From Phycisphaerae bacterium (GTDB lineage: Bacteria > Planctomycetota > Phycisphaerae > SM23-33), in contig JASLZV010000113.1 of assembly GCA_030754715.1 (NCBI GenBank), positions 1 through 6,322 on the forward strand: DNA of 6,322 bases, in the 5' to 3' direction. Both the position numbers and the translations under genes were made by a program. Shown piece by piece: positions 1 to 5,412 of the stretch (positions are counted from its first letter, which is position 1; each line of letters opens with the position of its first letter). The notes under the pieces are model-generated. The model worked only from the letters and a program-made list of their open reading frames with translations, made no database searches and had not been told where the DNA came from.

Positions 1-1526
1 GCCGCCGCCAGCGCCGCTATCGGAGCGCCCTCCGCAATGACCGTATACTTCTGTCCTCGCAGCGCATCCTTGAGCAGGTTGCGTTTCTCGCCCTCGCCGG
101 CGATCAGAATCGCCCTGGACGCCCCCACCTGGCGCAACGCGTCCATCAACGCCGACACTACAATCCGGTCTCCGGAGTACTTCTCTTCAGGCATCGCCAG
201 CGCCAGGACCTCGGCGGCCAGGAAACGAACGCGTCGGTCAGGATAACCCATCGCTTCCACCAGCGGCTGGGCCGAGCCCTCCTCAAGCCCCTTCACCAGG
301 TTCTTGGCGCCGGCAACGTCACGCAGGGCCTTGATGGCTGCAATGGCCACGCCGGAGTGCCCCTCGTCGAGCCCCCTTGCCAGCACCTGCTGGGCGTAGG
401 CGGCCCCGGCTGCCCGCACGTAGTCGCCCGCCGCCGGCTGACCCGCGCCAAGCAGTGGATCGCTCTGCCCGGCCGGCAGATCCAACTCCCGTCGGAGATA
501 CGCCGACAGCCACAGCGAGACCGCCGGCGAATACTTCGGGTCGGCCTCCAATGCCTTGCGGGCCATCCGCATGGCGTAAATGTCACAGAAAATCTCCCGC
601 GGCACCGGCTTGGACGTGAGCAATTCATCTCTAAAGTACCAAACGTTTGCCGTGGCGTAGCGGCTGTCGGGCAGCACCGACTCGTGTCGCTGGTAGTATT
701 TGACCGCCGCGCGGTAGTACAACTCAGCAGGAGGCTTGGTCAGAACGCCCTGGTCCCCACCCGCGCAGGAGATCAAGGCCATCGCCACGATCTTTCGCGT
801 CGAGGGGGTCAGGTTCTTGCGGGCGTACAATTCCCTGAGTTGCGGGATGGCGTGTCCGTACCTGATCCGTCCCAGCGCGGTGGCAGCTTCCTGCACCAGG
901 CGGGTGTTGACGGACTGTGTCGCCTCGGCCAGGCCGCGAACGTTTTCCTTGCCCGCCCCGGGAAGAACCTCGCCAACACGCTCACGCAGCATGGGCGTGA
1001 TCTTGGGATCCAGCAGCACCTGCAAAAGTTGCGGCAGCGCACATTCCCCGCTGGCCACCAGGCGATCCTTGGCCCGAGCGTACGCCCGCGCGTTGCCACC
1101 CAACGTCTCGATTGTTTGCTTGATCTCAGAAGCATTCCGGCGAAAGGCCTGGTAGCCCTGATTGATCCTCTTGCGGATCTCGACGATAACGTCCTGCAAC
1201 TCCTTCGAGCCCATGCCGCGAGTCAAGATGCCCTGCGACCCTTTCACCGCCACCGATAGGCGATATATCTCTTCGGGCGTGGCCGCCTTCAGGATGCCCT
1301 GCGCGTAACTTATCGCAAGTTTCGGGCGGGCCATCCGAACATAGTGCAGCATGTCGCTCCACTGCGAACGGAGTTTCTCTGCGGCCTGGCCTTCCCCGCC
1401 GGCGACCGCTGCGGTTTTCTCGCCCGCGCCGGCGGCGGTATCCTGAGCCCGAACGGGACAAGCCAGAATCCCGAGCGCCGACAACATTACCAGGGCAACC
1501 GTCACAAGTCGTATGTGGTTCAGCAT
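1..1526 (-). CDS. Exported HEAT-repeat protein, N-terminal 508 residues (C-terminus beyond left edge)
   Basis: The frame is open from an ATG at 1526 to the left edge. An AGGAGA ribosome binding site (1536-1531) lies 4 bases upstream, which supports this start. Residues 1-27 look like a signal peptide: basic MLNHIR, a hydrophobic core, then a signal peptidase I-like VRA-QD site. A poor lipobox-like ILAC at 20-23 makes a lipoprotein possible. A low-complexity Ala/Gly linker (28-50) follows. Paired amphipathic helices resembling HEAT repeats lie at about 155-255 and 385-446 (for example 'RRVRFLAAEVLALA'). A TPR-like Ala/Tyr-rich helical stretch lies at about 265-345 (for example 'MARKALEADPKYSPA'). 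From about 468 the sequence 'SRAILIAGEGEKRNLLKDAL' resembles the start of a degenerate receiver-like fold. HEAT arrays usually mediate protein-protein contacts; no catalytic motif is visible. It probably acts at or outside the inner membrane. The gene has its own promoter, so it need not be co-transcribed with xerD. The exact function is unknown. Confidence 0.85.
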   Translation of the reverse strand, partial: MLNHIRLVTVALVMLSALGILACPVRAQDTAAGAGEKTAAVAGGEGQAAEKLRSQWSDMLHYVRMARPKLAISYAQGILKAATPEEIYRLSVAVKGSQGILTRGMGSKELQDVIVEIRKRINQGYQAFRRNASEIKQTIETLGGNARAYARAKDRLVASGECALPQLLQVLLDPKITPMLRERVGEVLPGAGKENVRGLAEATQSVNTRLVQEAATALGRIRYGHAIPQLRELYARKNLTPSTRKIVAMALISCAGGDQGVLTKPPAELYYRAAVKYYQRHESVLPDSRYATANVWYFRDELLTSKPVPREIFCDIYAMRMARKALEADPKYSPAVSLWLSAYLRRELDLPAGQSDPLLGAGQPAAGDYVRAAGAAYAQQVLARGLDEGHSGVAIAAIKALRDVAGAKNLVKGLEEGSAQPLVEAMGYPDRRVRFLAAEVLALAMPEEKYSGDRIVVSALMDALRQVGASRAILIAGEGEKRNLLKDALRGQKYTVIAEGAPIAALAA

Positions 1527-1636
1527 GGTGTCTCCTACTGCTCGGCCGAACTATGGGTGGGTATTCTACCCGGCCGCCGATTCAATCCGCACAGGTCGCA
1601 GCCTCTCGAGCCTTTGCGCCGTGCCGGGCGTCATTT
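1527..1636 (-). promoter_or_regulatory. Long 5' leader of the HEAT gene with mutually exclusive stems (candidate cis-regulatory RNA)
   Basis: If transcription starts about 7 bases past the -10 box, the mRNA has a leader of about 110 nt. Read on the minus strand, GCCCGGC (1629-1623) can pair with GCCGGGU (1574-1568), seven pairs including one G-U. This closes a domain in which GCGCA (1619-1615) pairs with UGUGC (1593-1589) and GG with CC just inside. The 3' arm of the closing stem overlaps a second perfect hairpin, GGGUA-GAA-UACCC (1571-1559), so the two cannot form together. GCUCG (1611-1607) can also pair with CGAGC (1544-1540), immediately upstream of the ribosome binding site. The pairings are visible in the sequence; a switching role is inference. 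I could not match it to a known riboswitch class. Confidence 0.3.
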
Positions 1637-1642
1637 GATGTG

Positions 1643-1670
1643 ATTATAGATACCCCCACCGGCATGTCAA
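1643..1670 (-). promoter_or_regulatory. Consensus sigma-70-type promoter of the HEAT gene
   Basis: On the minus strand a TTGACA -35 box (1670-1665) and a TATAAT -10 box (1648-1643) are separated by 16 bases. Both hexamers match the consensus 6 of 6, which is rare in a genome this GC-rich. The predicted start is near 1636, giving a leader of about 110 nt before the ATG at 1526. The GC-only tract begins about 21 bases upstream of the -35 box. Orientation and spacing point to the HEAT gene as the target, expressed independently of xerD. Confidence 0.75.
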
Positions 1671-1691
1671 CAAAATGCCCGTCCGATTACA

Positions 1692-1755
1692 GCCCCCCCC
1701 CCCCCCCGCCGCCGCGGCCCCGGGGCCCCCCGGCGGCGGCCCCCCCCGCGGGGGG
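1692..1755. repeat. 64-base pure G/C low-complexity tract with C15 run and nested palindromes
   Basis: No A or T occurs from 1692 to 1755. The tract holds a run of 15 C (1693-1707), a perfect 12-base palindrome GGCCCCGGGGCC (1716-1727), inverted arms GCCGCCG (1708-1714) and CGGCGGC (1734-1740), an 8-C run (1740-1747), and a perfect 14-base palindrome CCCCCCGCGGGGGG (1742-1755). A further GGGGG-TTAG-CCCCC inverted repeat spans 1751-1764. The minus strand is G-run rich and could form a G-quadruplex. It lies between the xerD stop and the HEAT promoter and does not code plausibly. It may be a real structured element or an assembly or base-calling artefact; the homopolymer length in particular should not be trusted. 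Confidence 0.8.
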
Positions 1756-1825
1756 TTAGCCCCCGAGTCAAGGGAAGTTTGCGAAAAGTATAGAAAACCT
1801 CAATTTTGTTACCCCTTTCCGCCGG

Positions 1826-1843
1826 CCGCGTCTATCCACGCGG
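1826..1843 (-). terminator. Hairpin straddling the xerD stop codon (weak terminator candidate)
   Basis: On the minus strand CCGCGU, a loop GGAUAG containing the TAG stop, and ACGCGG form a perfect 6-bp stem. No U-tract follows directly; the next bases are G- and A-rich. It could act as a 3'-end stabiliser or a poor terminator. A small AAAA/UUUU inverted repeat follows at 1794-1807. Confidence 0.25.
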
Positions 1844-2782
1844 ATGGTACTTCTTGTGGATGGCCTTTAACCGGGACGCGTCCACGTGCGTGTATATCTG
1901 GGTGGTGGCAATGTCGGCGTGCCCGAGCATCTCCTGGACGCTTCTCAGGTCGGCGCCGCCGGACAGCAGTTGCGTCGCAAAGCAGTGACGCAGCGTATGG
2001 GGCGAAACCCTGCCTCGCAGGCCGGCCCGGCGAACGTACTTGCGGACGATGCGGAAAATGTCTTCACGCCCCATCGCCCGGTCGCTCCGCGAGAGGAACA
2101 GTTCGTCCGCCCGCGCCTGTCCGGCCGCCGCCCGGCCAGAGTCAACATAATCCCGCACGGCGTGCAGGGCCTCCTCGGCCACCGGAACGATCCGCTCCTT
2201 GGCGCCTTTGCCCAGCACTCGGACCACGCCGAGGTTGAAATTCACGTCCGATAGTTTCACCCCCGCCGCCTCCGCCGCCCGTATGCCCGTGGCGTACAAC
2301 ACCGTCAGGATCGCCCTGTCGCGCAGGGCGTGCGCATCCAGGCCCACTTGCGGCGCCGACAGCAGTTCTTCCACGCCGCGCCGGTCGAGCACGGTGGGCA
2401 GGCGATGCCATTTCCGCGGAGCCTCCACGGCGGTAGACACGTCCCGCTTCAGCACACCATGAATCACCAGGTAGCGGCAGAACATCCGGATAGCCGCCAG
2501 CGCCCGCGACGACGACGACACCGCAAGCCCGTCGGCCCGACACGACCGCAGGAACCCCTCAACGTGCCGAGCGGTCAGCCCGCCCAGTGTCCGCCCCCCG
2601 CCCCTCATCCCGCCAATATAGGCGCAGAAACGCCGCAGGTCGCCCGCGTAGGCCTTCCGCGTGTTGTTCGCCAGACCGCACTCCACCTGGAGATAGTCCA
2701 GGAAGCCGGCCACGTGCCTCTGGGCCTCACTTGCCGCCGGACGGTCTTTCGCCGATGCCTTTTTGACGTTTTTTGTGCGCAT
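1832..2782 (-). CDS. xerD: Tyrosine recombinase, XerC/XerD family (XerD-like)
   Basis: This 316-residue site-specific recombinase is near the usual length of about 300. Family members bind the chromosomal dif site with a partner and exchange strands through a covalent 3'-phosphotyrosine, resolving chromosome dimers at the division septum. The N-terminal SAM-like core-binding domain covers about 20-110 (for example 'FLDYLQVECGLANNTRKAY'). The catalytic domain shows the full set of residues: Arg168 in ATGIR, Lys192 in LGKGAKERIVPV, His262 and Arg265 in SPHTLRH, His288 in LGHAD, and Tyr297 in QIYTHV. The tail AIHKKYHPRG is typical of Xer proteins and YTHV favours XerD. I chose ATG 2782, with GGGGAC 8 bases upstream, over an in-frame GTG at 2827 that would add 15 residues unlike the family. 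It is probably the core housekeeping enzyme: no adjacent attachment repeats, cargo or integron-type sites are visible. No dif site was recognised in the window. Confidence 0.9.
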   Translation of the reverse strand: MRTKNVKKASAKDRPAASEAQRHVAGFLDYLQVECGLANNTRKAYAGDLRRFCAYIGGMRGGGRTLGGLTARHVEGFLRSCRADGLAVSSSSRALAAIRMFCRYLVIHGVLKRDVSTAVEAPRKWHRLPTVLDRRGVEELLSAPQVGLDAHALRDRAILTVLYATGIRAAEAAGVKLSDVNFNLGVVRVLGKGAKERIVPVAEEALHAVRDYVDSGRAAAGQARADELFLSRSDRAMGREDIFRIVRKYVRRAGLRGRVSPHTLRHCFATQLLSGGADLRSVQEMLGHADIATTQIYTHVDASRLKAIHKKYHPRG

Positions 2783-3081
2783 AAATTCCGGTCCCCACAA
2801 GACACTATCGACCCGCCCGCAAAACACCCTTGAGCCGATTCGTCGGCCGCAAATCCGCTCGGTCTCATCAAATCAATCCGTGGTTCGCTGAGGGGTCGGG
2901 ATTCGCGGCAATCAGAGGCCGGGCACAAAGGTACCCATCCGTTGCAGATTCTCGTGGCGCCTGGAAAAGTAGCGGCTTCCGTCAGCCGATAACAGAAGTG
3001 GCGCACCGCTGCCCTTCCGGTGGGGCTAATCCGCTTCGGCGGCTGTAAACGGTTCTTGCGCAGCGAGTTGGAGGAGTCCGA
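2783..3081. other. Divergent intergenic region between xerD and the pseudopilin gene
   Basis: These 299 bases separate two divergent genes. I find no open frame with coding character, no tRNA-like fold and no convincing sigma-70 promoter for either gene. The best pilin-side candidate, TTGCAG (2942-2947) followed 17 bases later by AAAAGT, is poor. The right third (about 2973-3067) is rich in short perfect hairpins and is listed separately. The left part, next to xerD, shows nothing I can name. Confidence 0.6.
2973..3052 (+). promoter_or_regulatory. Candidate structured 5' leader of the pseudopilin gene (three-way-junction-like fold)
   Basis: CCGATAACAG (2986-2995) and CTGTAAACGG (3043-3052) form an imperfect inverted repeat with 8 of 10 positions paired. 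They enclose two hairpins: CACCG/CGGTG (3004-3008 with 3018-3022) and a very stable CCGC-UUCG-GCGG tetraloop hairpin (3031-3042). An alternative 5' hairpin, CGGCT/AGCCG (2973-2988), shares bases with the closing stem, so the two exclude each other. The fold ends 17 bases before the GGAGGAG ribosome binding site (3070-3076). This could be a regulatory RNA controlling pilin translation, but short stems arise by chance in GC-rich DNA. It lacks the conserved core I know for c-di-GMP-I riboswitches. Confidence 0.25.
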
Positions 3082-3519
3082 ATGCGATTGCGAGCTGCCT
3101 TCACGATCGTCGAGATGATGATTGTATTCCTGCTGCTGGCTATCCTGGCGGCCGTGATCGTGCCGAAGTTCGCTGTCGCAACCGCCGATGCGCGAGAATC
3201 GGGGCTGCTCACGGACGTGCAAACCCTCCGCCGCCAAGTCCAGTTGTACAAGACGCAGCACTTCGGGCGGCTGCCTCACCTCGACCAAAACGGCAATGCT
3301 CAATCCGACGGACTCCTTGGCCGTCTGATGAAGAAGATCGATCCAACCGGCAGGCCCAACGCCAATGAAACGTGCGGGCCGTACTTCAGGGCCTGGCCGA
3401 GCAACCCCTTTCTGGACGAGCTGACTGCTTCGGAGGTAATGGTGGGCCAGCGATACTTCTTCTCGAACTATACGCCGGAGGCCGTGGAGGTGAGCCCAAA
3501 GCTAATCCCGCGGCTGTGA
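3082..3519 (+). CDS. Type II secretion-type pseudopilin (GspG-like, prepilin N-terminal methylation domain)
   Basis: This 145-residue protein has a class III (prepilin) signal: a short basic leader MRLRAA, cleavage expected before Phe7, and the conserved Glu at +5 of the mature protein (Glu11). The hydrophobic helix at about 7-28 includes 'VFLLLAILAAVIVPKF'. Prepilin peptidase should remove the leader and N-methylate Phe7; the helix then packs into a pseudopilus or pilus-like fibre across the inner membrane. The amphipathic extension 'LLTDVQTLRRQVQLYKTQH' and the 'GPYFRAWPSNPF' segment (99-110) resemble GspG-type pseudopilins, which are abundant and often orphan in Planctomycetota. Oddly, Ala rather than Gly is at -1 of the cleavage site. 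The start is supported by GGAGGAG (3070-3076), 5 bases upstream. No other secretion genes are nearby, so it probably works with machinery encoded elsewhere. The cargo or fibre it serves is unknown. Confidence 0.85.
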   Translation: MRLRAAFTIVEMMIVFLLLAILAAVIVPKFAVATADARESGLLTDVQTLRRQVQLYKTQHFGRLPHLDQNGNAQSDGLLGRLMKKIDPTGRPNANETCGPYFRAWPSNPFLDELTASEVMVGQRYFFSNYTPEAVEVSPKLIPRL

Positions 3520-3539
3520 CCTCCGTACTACTTTGCGAA

Positions 3540-3555
3540 GCACGAGTGGCCGTGC
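3540..3555. terminator. Hairpin between convergent genes (possible bidirectional terminator, no U-tract)
   Basis: GCACG (3540-3544) and CGTGC (3551-3555) form a perfect 5-bp stem with a 6-base loop in the 36-base gap between the convergent pilin and membrane-protein genes. It touches the TAG stop of the latter. No T-run follows on either strand, so intrinsic termination would be weak. Confidence 0.3.
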
Positions 3556-5280
3556 CTACTTCACCCGCCCCAGGACAAAGTGCTTCCCCCACCCCTGAGG
3601 CCGCATGTATTCCAGCCAGGCCGATTCCTCCGGCGCCACCTCGCCCCTCAGCACCACGTACCAGTGCTTGACGTTCTTCCACGGCGGCTCGGACGCCAGA
3701 TCGCCGGTAAATCGCCGCAGGGCCTCGGTGTCGGCCTTGCCCACTGGCGGCCTTAACATCCTCCGCTGCCGCTCGGATCTGGCCATCCATCGCTCCAAGC
3801 GCCAGGGTGCAAGGTACAGAACCCACCGCACGTCATGACCCGCCACGATCGACCGGCGCGACCACATGCGGAACTCGTCGCTGTCAACGATAAACACCGC
3901 ATCGACGGGCGTGTTATGACGGGCCCACTGCGCCATGCGGCGCAACTCCGCCCCCCGCCGGATCCGCTCGCCGCGCTTCTGCATCCGCACAGGCTTGTCC
4001 TCCGCGGCCATAAACGCCGTGCCCCACTCGTACACCTGATGACGTGCCACCCGCAGATTCTCCGCCGGAACCATCCATACGACCATCAAGGCCGCACACG
4101 CCCATCGCGGCATCCGCCCACGGCGAGAGAGGCGGAACAGGTTGGTCAGTGTCTGGGCGGCCAGCACGTACAGCGGCAGCATCGCCAGCGGGGCTGCCTG
4201 CACAAAATCAACGACCACCGGTCCGCGCCCCAGCAGCATTGCCACCAGTTGCGCCAGGCCGGTCAGGCCCACCGAAATCACCACGGCCGTCGCGAGCATC
4301 CCCAACCACAGACCCACATTCGGCGAGTGGAACCTCTCCAGCCTGATCAACACCGCCCCGGCTACGATAATCAGCACCGCGCAGACCAACAGCCAGTCCA
4401 TCAGCGCACCGGCCACCATCGGAAAGAGCACCGGTAGTTTCGCCTCCCCAAGCGCCTTGAACACCGTCGCTAGGCTCGCATATCCCCCCTGGCCCGGCGA
4501 ATACCGCAGCACAATGAGATACCCCGCCTGCGGCGCCGCAGCCGCCGCGGCTACAAGCACGCACCCGATGGCCATCGGCCAGGCCCGCGGCGAAAACCGT
4601 CGCCCAACCAGATACACCGCCACCAACACCAGCACCATGTTCATTGCCGCCGGCAGGTTCACGTTGCCCAGCAGGCCGATGCAGGCAAACACCGCCGGTA
4701 GTTTCCACCGCCCCAGCCCCACCCTTGCCCTGTGAGGGTCAAACTTGCTGCCGCGGCGCCCCGTGCCGGCGTCCACCGCCGCCAGGAATCCCAGCACCAC
4801 CACCGGCCAAAGCGATTGGCAGAGCCCCGCCGGAGTCACCATCGCCGGCGTGCCGGCCCCCCAGACCCACCCGCCCAGCGTAACTGTGACCGTGGAACTT
4901 AGAACGGCTATAAACACCGACACCGACCAACTGCGGCACTGGCGATACACCAGGGCGTACATGCCCAGCAGGTGCACCAGCACCATGACCGGAACCATCG
5001 CGCGAAACGGCAGCGAGAGGTCCTGGTAGCCGGTGGGAACCATCGCCAGTTTCAGCATCGCCTGAAAGAGCGGCGAATGTCCACGCCACGGACCGGCGGG
5101 CCCGTACACCGGGTCGTAGCCGTACAGTGTCGGGTTGTGGTCCTTGACTGCCACCGTTGCCAGGCGCACCTGGTCGCCCCCCAGGTGACGGTCGTACCGC
5201 CCCAGGAACCCGTACGCCCCGGCCACCCCCAAAAGAATCAGAACCGCCGCGGCGTGTCGTGGTTTGTGTACTGCTTTCAT
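3556..5280 (-). CDS. Multi-pass membrane protein of unknown function, about 10 TM segments plus soluble C-terminal domain
   Basis: With ATG 5280 the product is 574 residues. Hydrophobic segments lie at about 10-27, 93-112, 119-136, 152-169, 195-226 (probably two), 233-258, 283-311, 321-349, 361-378 and 391-406. The loop at 28-92 is polar and aromatic, with 'DHNPTLYGYDPVYGPAGPW', and may be periplasmic. Residues 440-574 look soluble and begin 'RRMAQWARHNTPVDAVFIVD', then 'FRMWSRRSIVAGHDVRWVLY'. This topology, many helices and then a 'WARxNTPxDAxFxV...FR...RS' domain, recalls planctomycete and cyanobacterial membrane families such as DUF6798 and, distantly, GT-C-type glycosyltransferases. That assignment is from memory and is tentative; no catalytic motif is clear. 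The start is uncertain: no Shine-Dalgarno precedes ATG 5280, and the frame stays open to a GTG at 5421, but that start would overlap tilS. The gene is convergent with the pilin gene and divergent from tilS, so probably monocistronic. Confidence 0.75.
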   Translation of the reverse strand: MKAVHKPRHAAAVLILLGVAGAYGFLGRYDRHLGGDQVRLATVAVKDHNPTLYGYDPVYGPAGPWRGHSPLFQAMLKLAMVPTGYQDLSLPFRAMVPVMVLVHLLGMYALVYRQCRSWSVSVFIAVLSSTVTVTLGGWVWGAGTPAMVTPAGLCQSLWPVVVLGFLAAVDAGTGRRGSKFDPHRARVGLGRWKLPAVFACIGLLGNVNLPAAMNMVLVLVAVYLVGRRFSPRAWPMAIGCVLVAAAAAAPQAGYLIVLRYSPGQGGYASLATVFKALGEAKLPVLFPMVAGALMDWLLVCAVLIIVAGAVLIRLERFHSPNVGLWLGMLATAVVISVGLTGLAQLVAMLLGRGPVVVDFVQAAPLAMLPLYVLAAQTLTNLFRLSRRGRMPRWACAALMVVWMVPAENLRVARHQVYEWGTAFMAAEDKPVRMQKRGERIRRGAELRRMAQWARHNTPVDAVFIVDSDEFRMWSRRSIVAGHDVRWVLYLAPWRLERWMARSERQRRMLRPPVGKADTEALRRFTGDLASEPPWKNVKHWYVVLRGEVAPEESAWLEYMRPQGWGKHFVLGRVK

Positions 5281-5317
5281 GGCAAAGGTGTTTGACAATG
5301 AGACAATAACGCGACAA

Positions 5318-5330
5318 GGCGCTCGGCGCC
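5318..5330. other. Short perfect hairpin in the divergent tilS intergenic region
   Basis: GGCGC-TCG-GCGCC forms a 5-bp stem with a 3-base loop in the 132-base gap between the membrane-protein start (5280) and tilS (5413). It would lie in the leader of the membrane-protein mRNA if that transcript starts near the divergent -10 boxes (about 5370-5381). Its role is unknown and it may be chance. Confidence 0.25.
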
Positions 5331-5346
5331 CTCGGCCACGGCGGCA

Positions 5347-5375
5347 TTGCCCATCGCCTGATACTGGCGTAACAT
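5347..5375 (+). promoter_or_regulatory. Candidate tilS promoter (weak match), with an overlapping opposite candidate
   Basis: TTGCCC (5347-5352), a 17-base spacer and TAACAT (5370-5375) match the sigma-70 hexamers 4 of 6 each with ideal spacing. The predicted start is near 5382, about 31 bases before the tilS GTG. On the minus strand TTGCGT (5403-5398), 16 bases and TAGGAT (5381-5376) could drive the membrane-protein gene, so the two -10 boxes would abut back to back. Both matches are modest. Confidence 0.3.
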
Positions 5376-5401
5376 ATCCTACGCCCGGGGCGACCAAACG
5401 C

Positions 5402-5406
5402 AAGGA
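5402..5406 (+). promoter_or_regulatory. tilS ribosome binding site that decides a GTG start
   Basis: AAGGA lies 6 bases upstream of GTG 5413. No ATG occurs in frame until well inside the conserved ATP-binding domain (Met48), so this site supports the GTG start. Confidence 0.7.
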
Positions 5407-5412
5407 CACAAC

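Noticed and set aside
357..1259. 300-residue open frame on the plus strand
   Set aside because: It is antisense to the HEAT gene, rich in Arg/Gln/His/Pro with no recognisable domain. The minus-strand frame has a ribosome binding site, promoter, signal peptide and repeats.
1766..1771. TTGACT -35-like box on the minus strand after xerD
   Set aside because: The -10 position would fall inside the pure G/C tract, which cannot supply a -10 box.
1675..2238. 187-residue plus-strand frame through the GC tract
   Set aside because: It starts in the C-run with polyproline and continues antisense to xerD, so it is a compositional artefact.
1832..2782. XerD-like gene as integron integrase or mobile-element integrase
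   Set aside because: There is no integron-type insert, attC-like repeat, attachment duplication or cargo nearby. Length and C-terminus fit housekeeping Xer recombinases.
2883..3081. Known c-di-GMP-I riboswitch before the pilin gene
   Set aside because: The conserved GCAAA-containing core and GAAA tetraloop arrangement are absent; only generic stems are seen.
2605..3303. 232-residue minus-strand frame crossing the xerD-pilin gap
   Set aside because: It overlaps xerD out of frame and the pilin gene antisense, and has no coherent domain.
5292..5297. Exact TTGACA on the plus strand upstream of tilS
   Set aside because: The hexamer at 17 bases (CAAGGC) does not resemble a -10 box, and the AT-rich CAATAA lies only 7 bases away.
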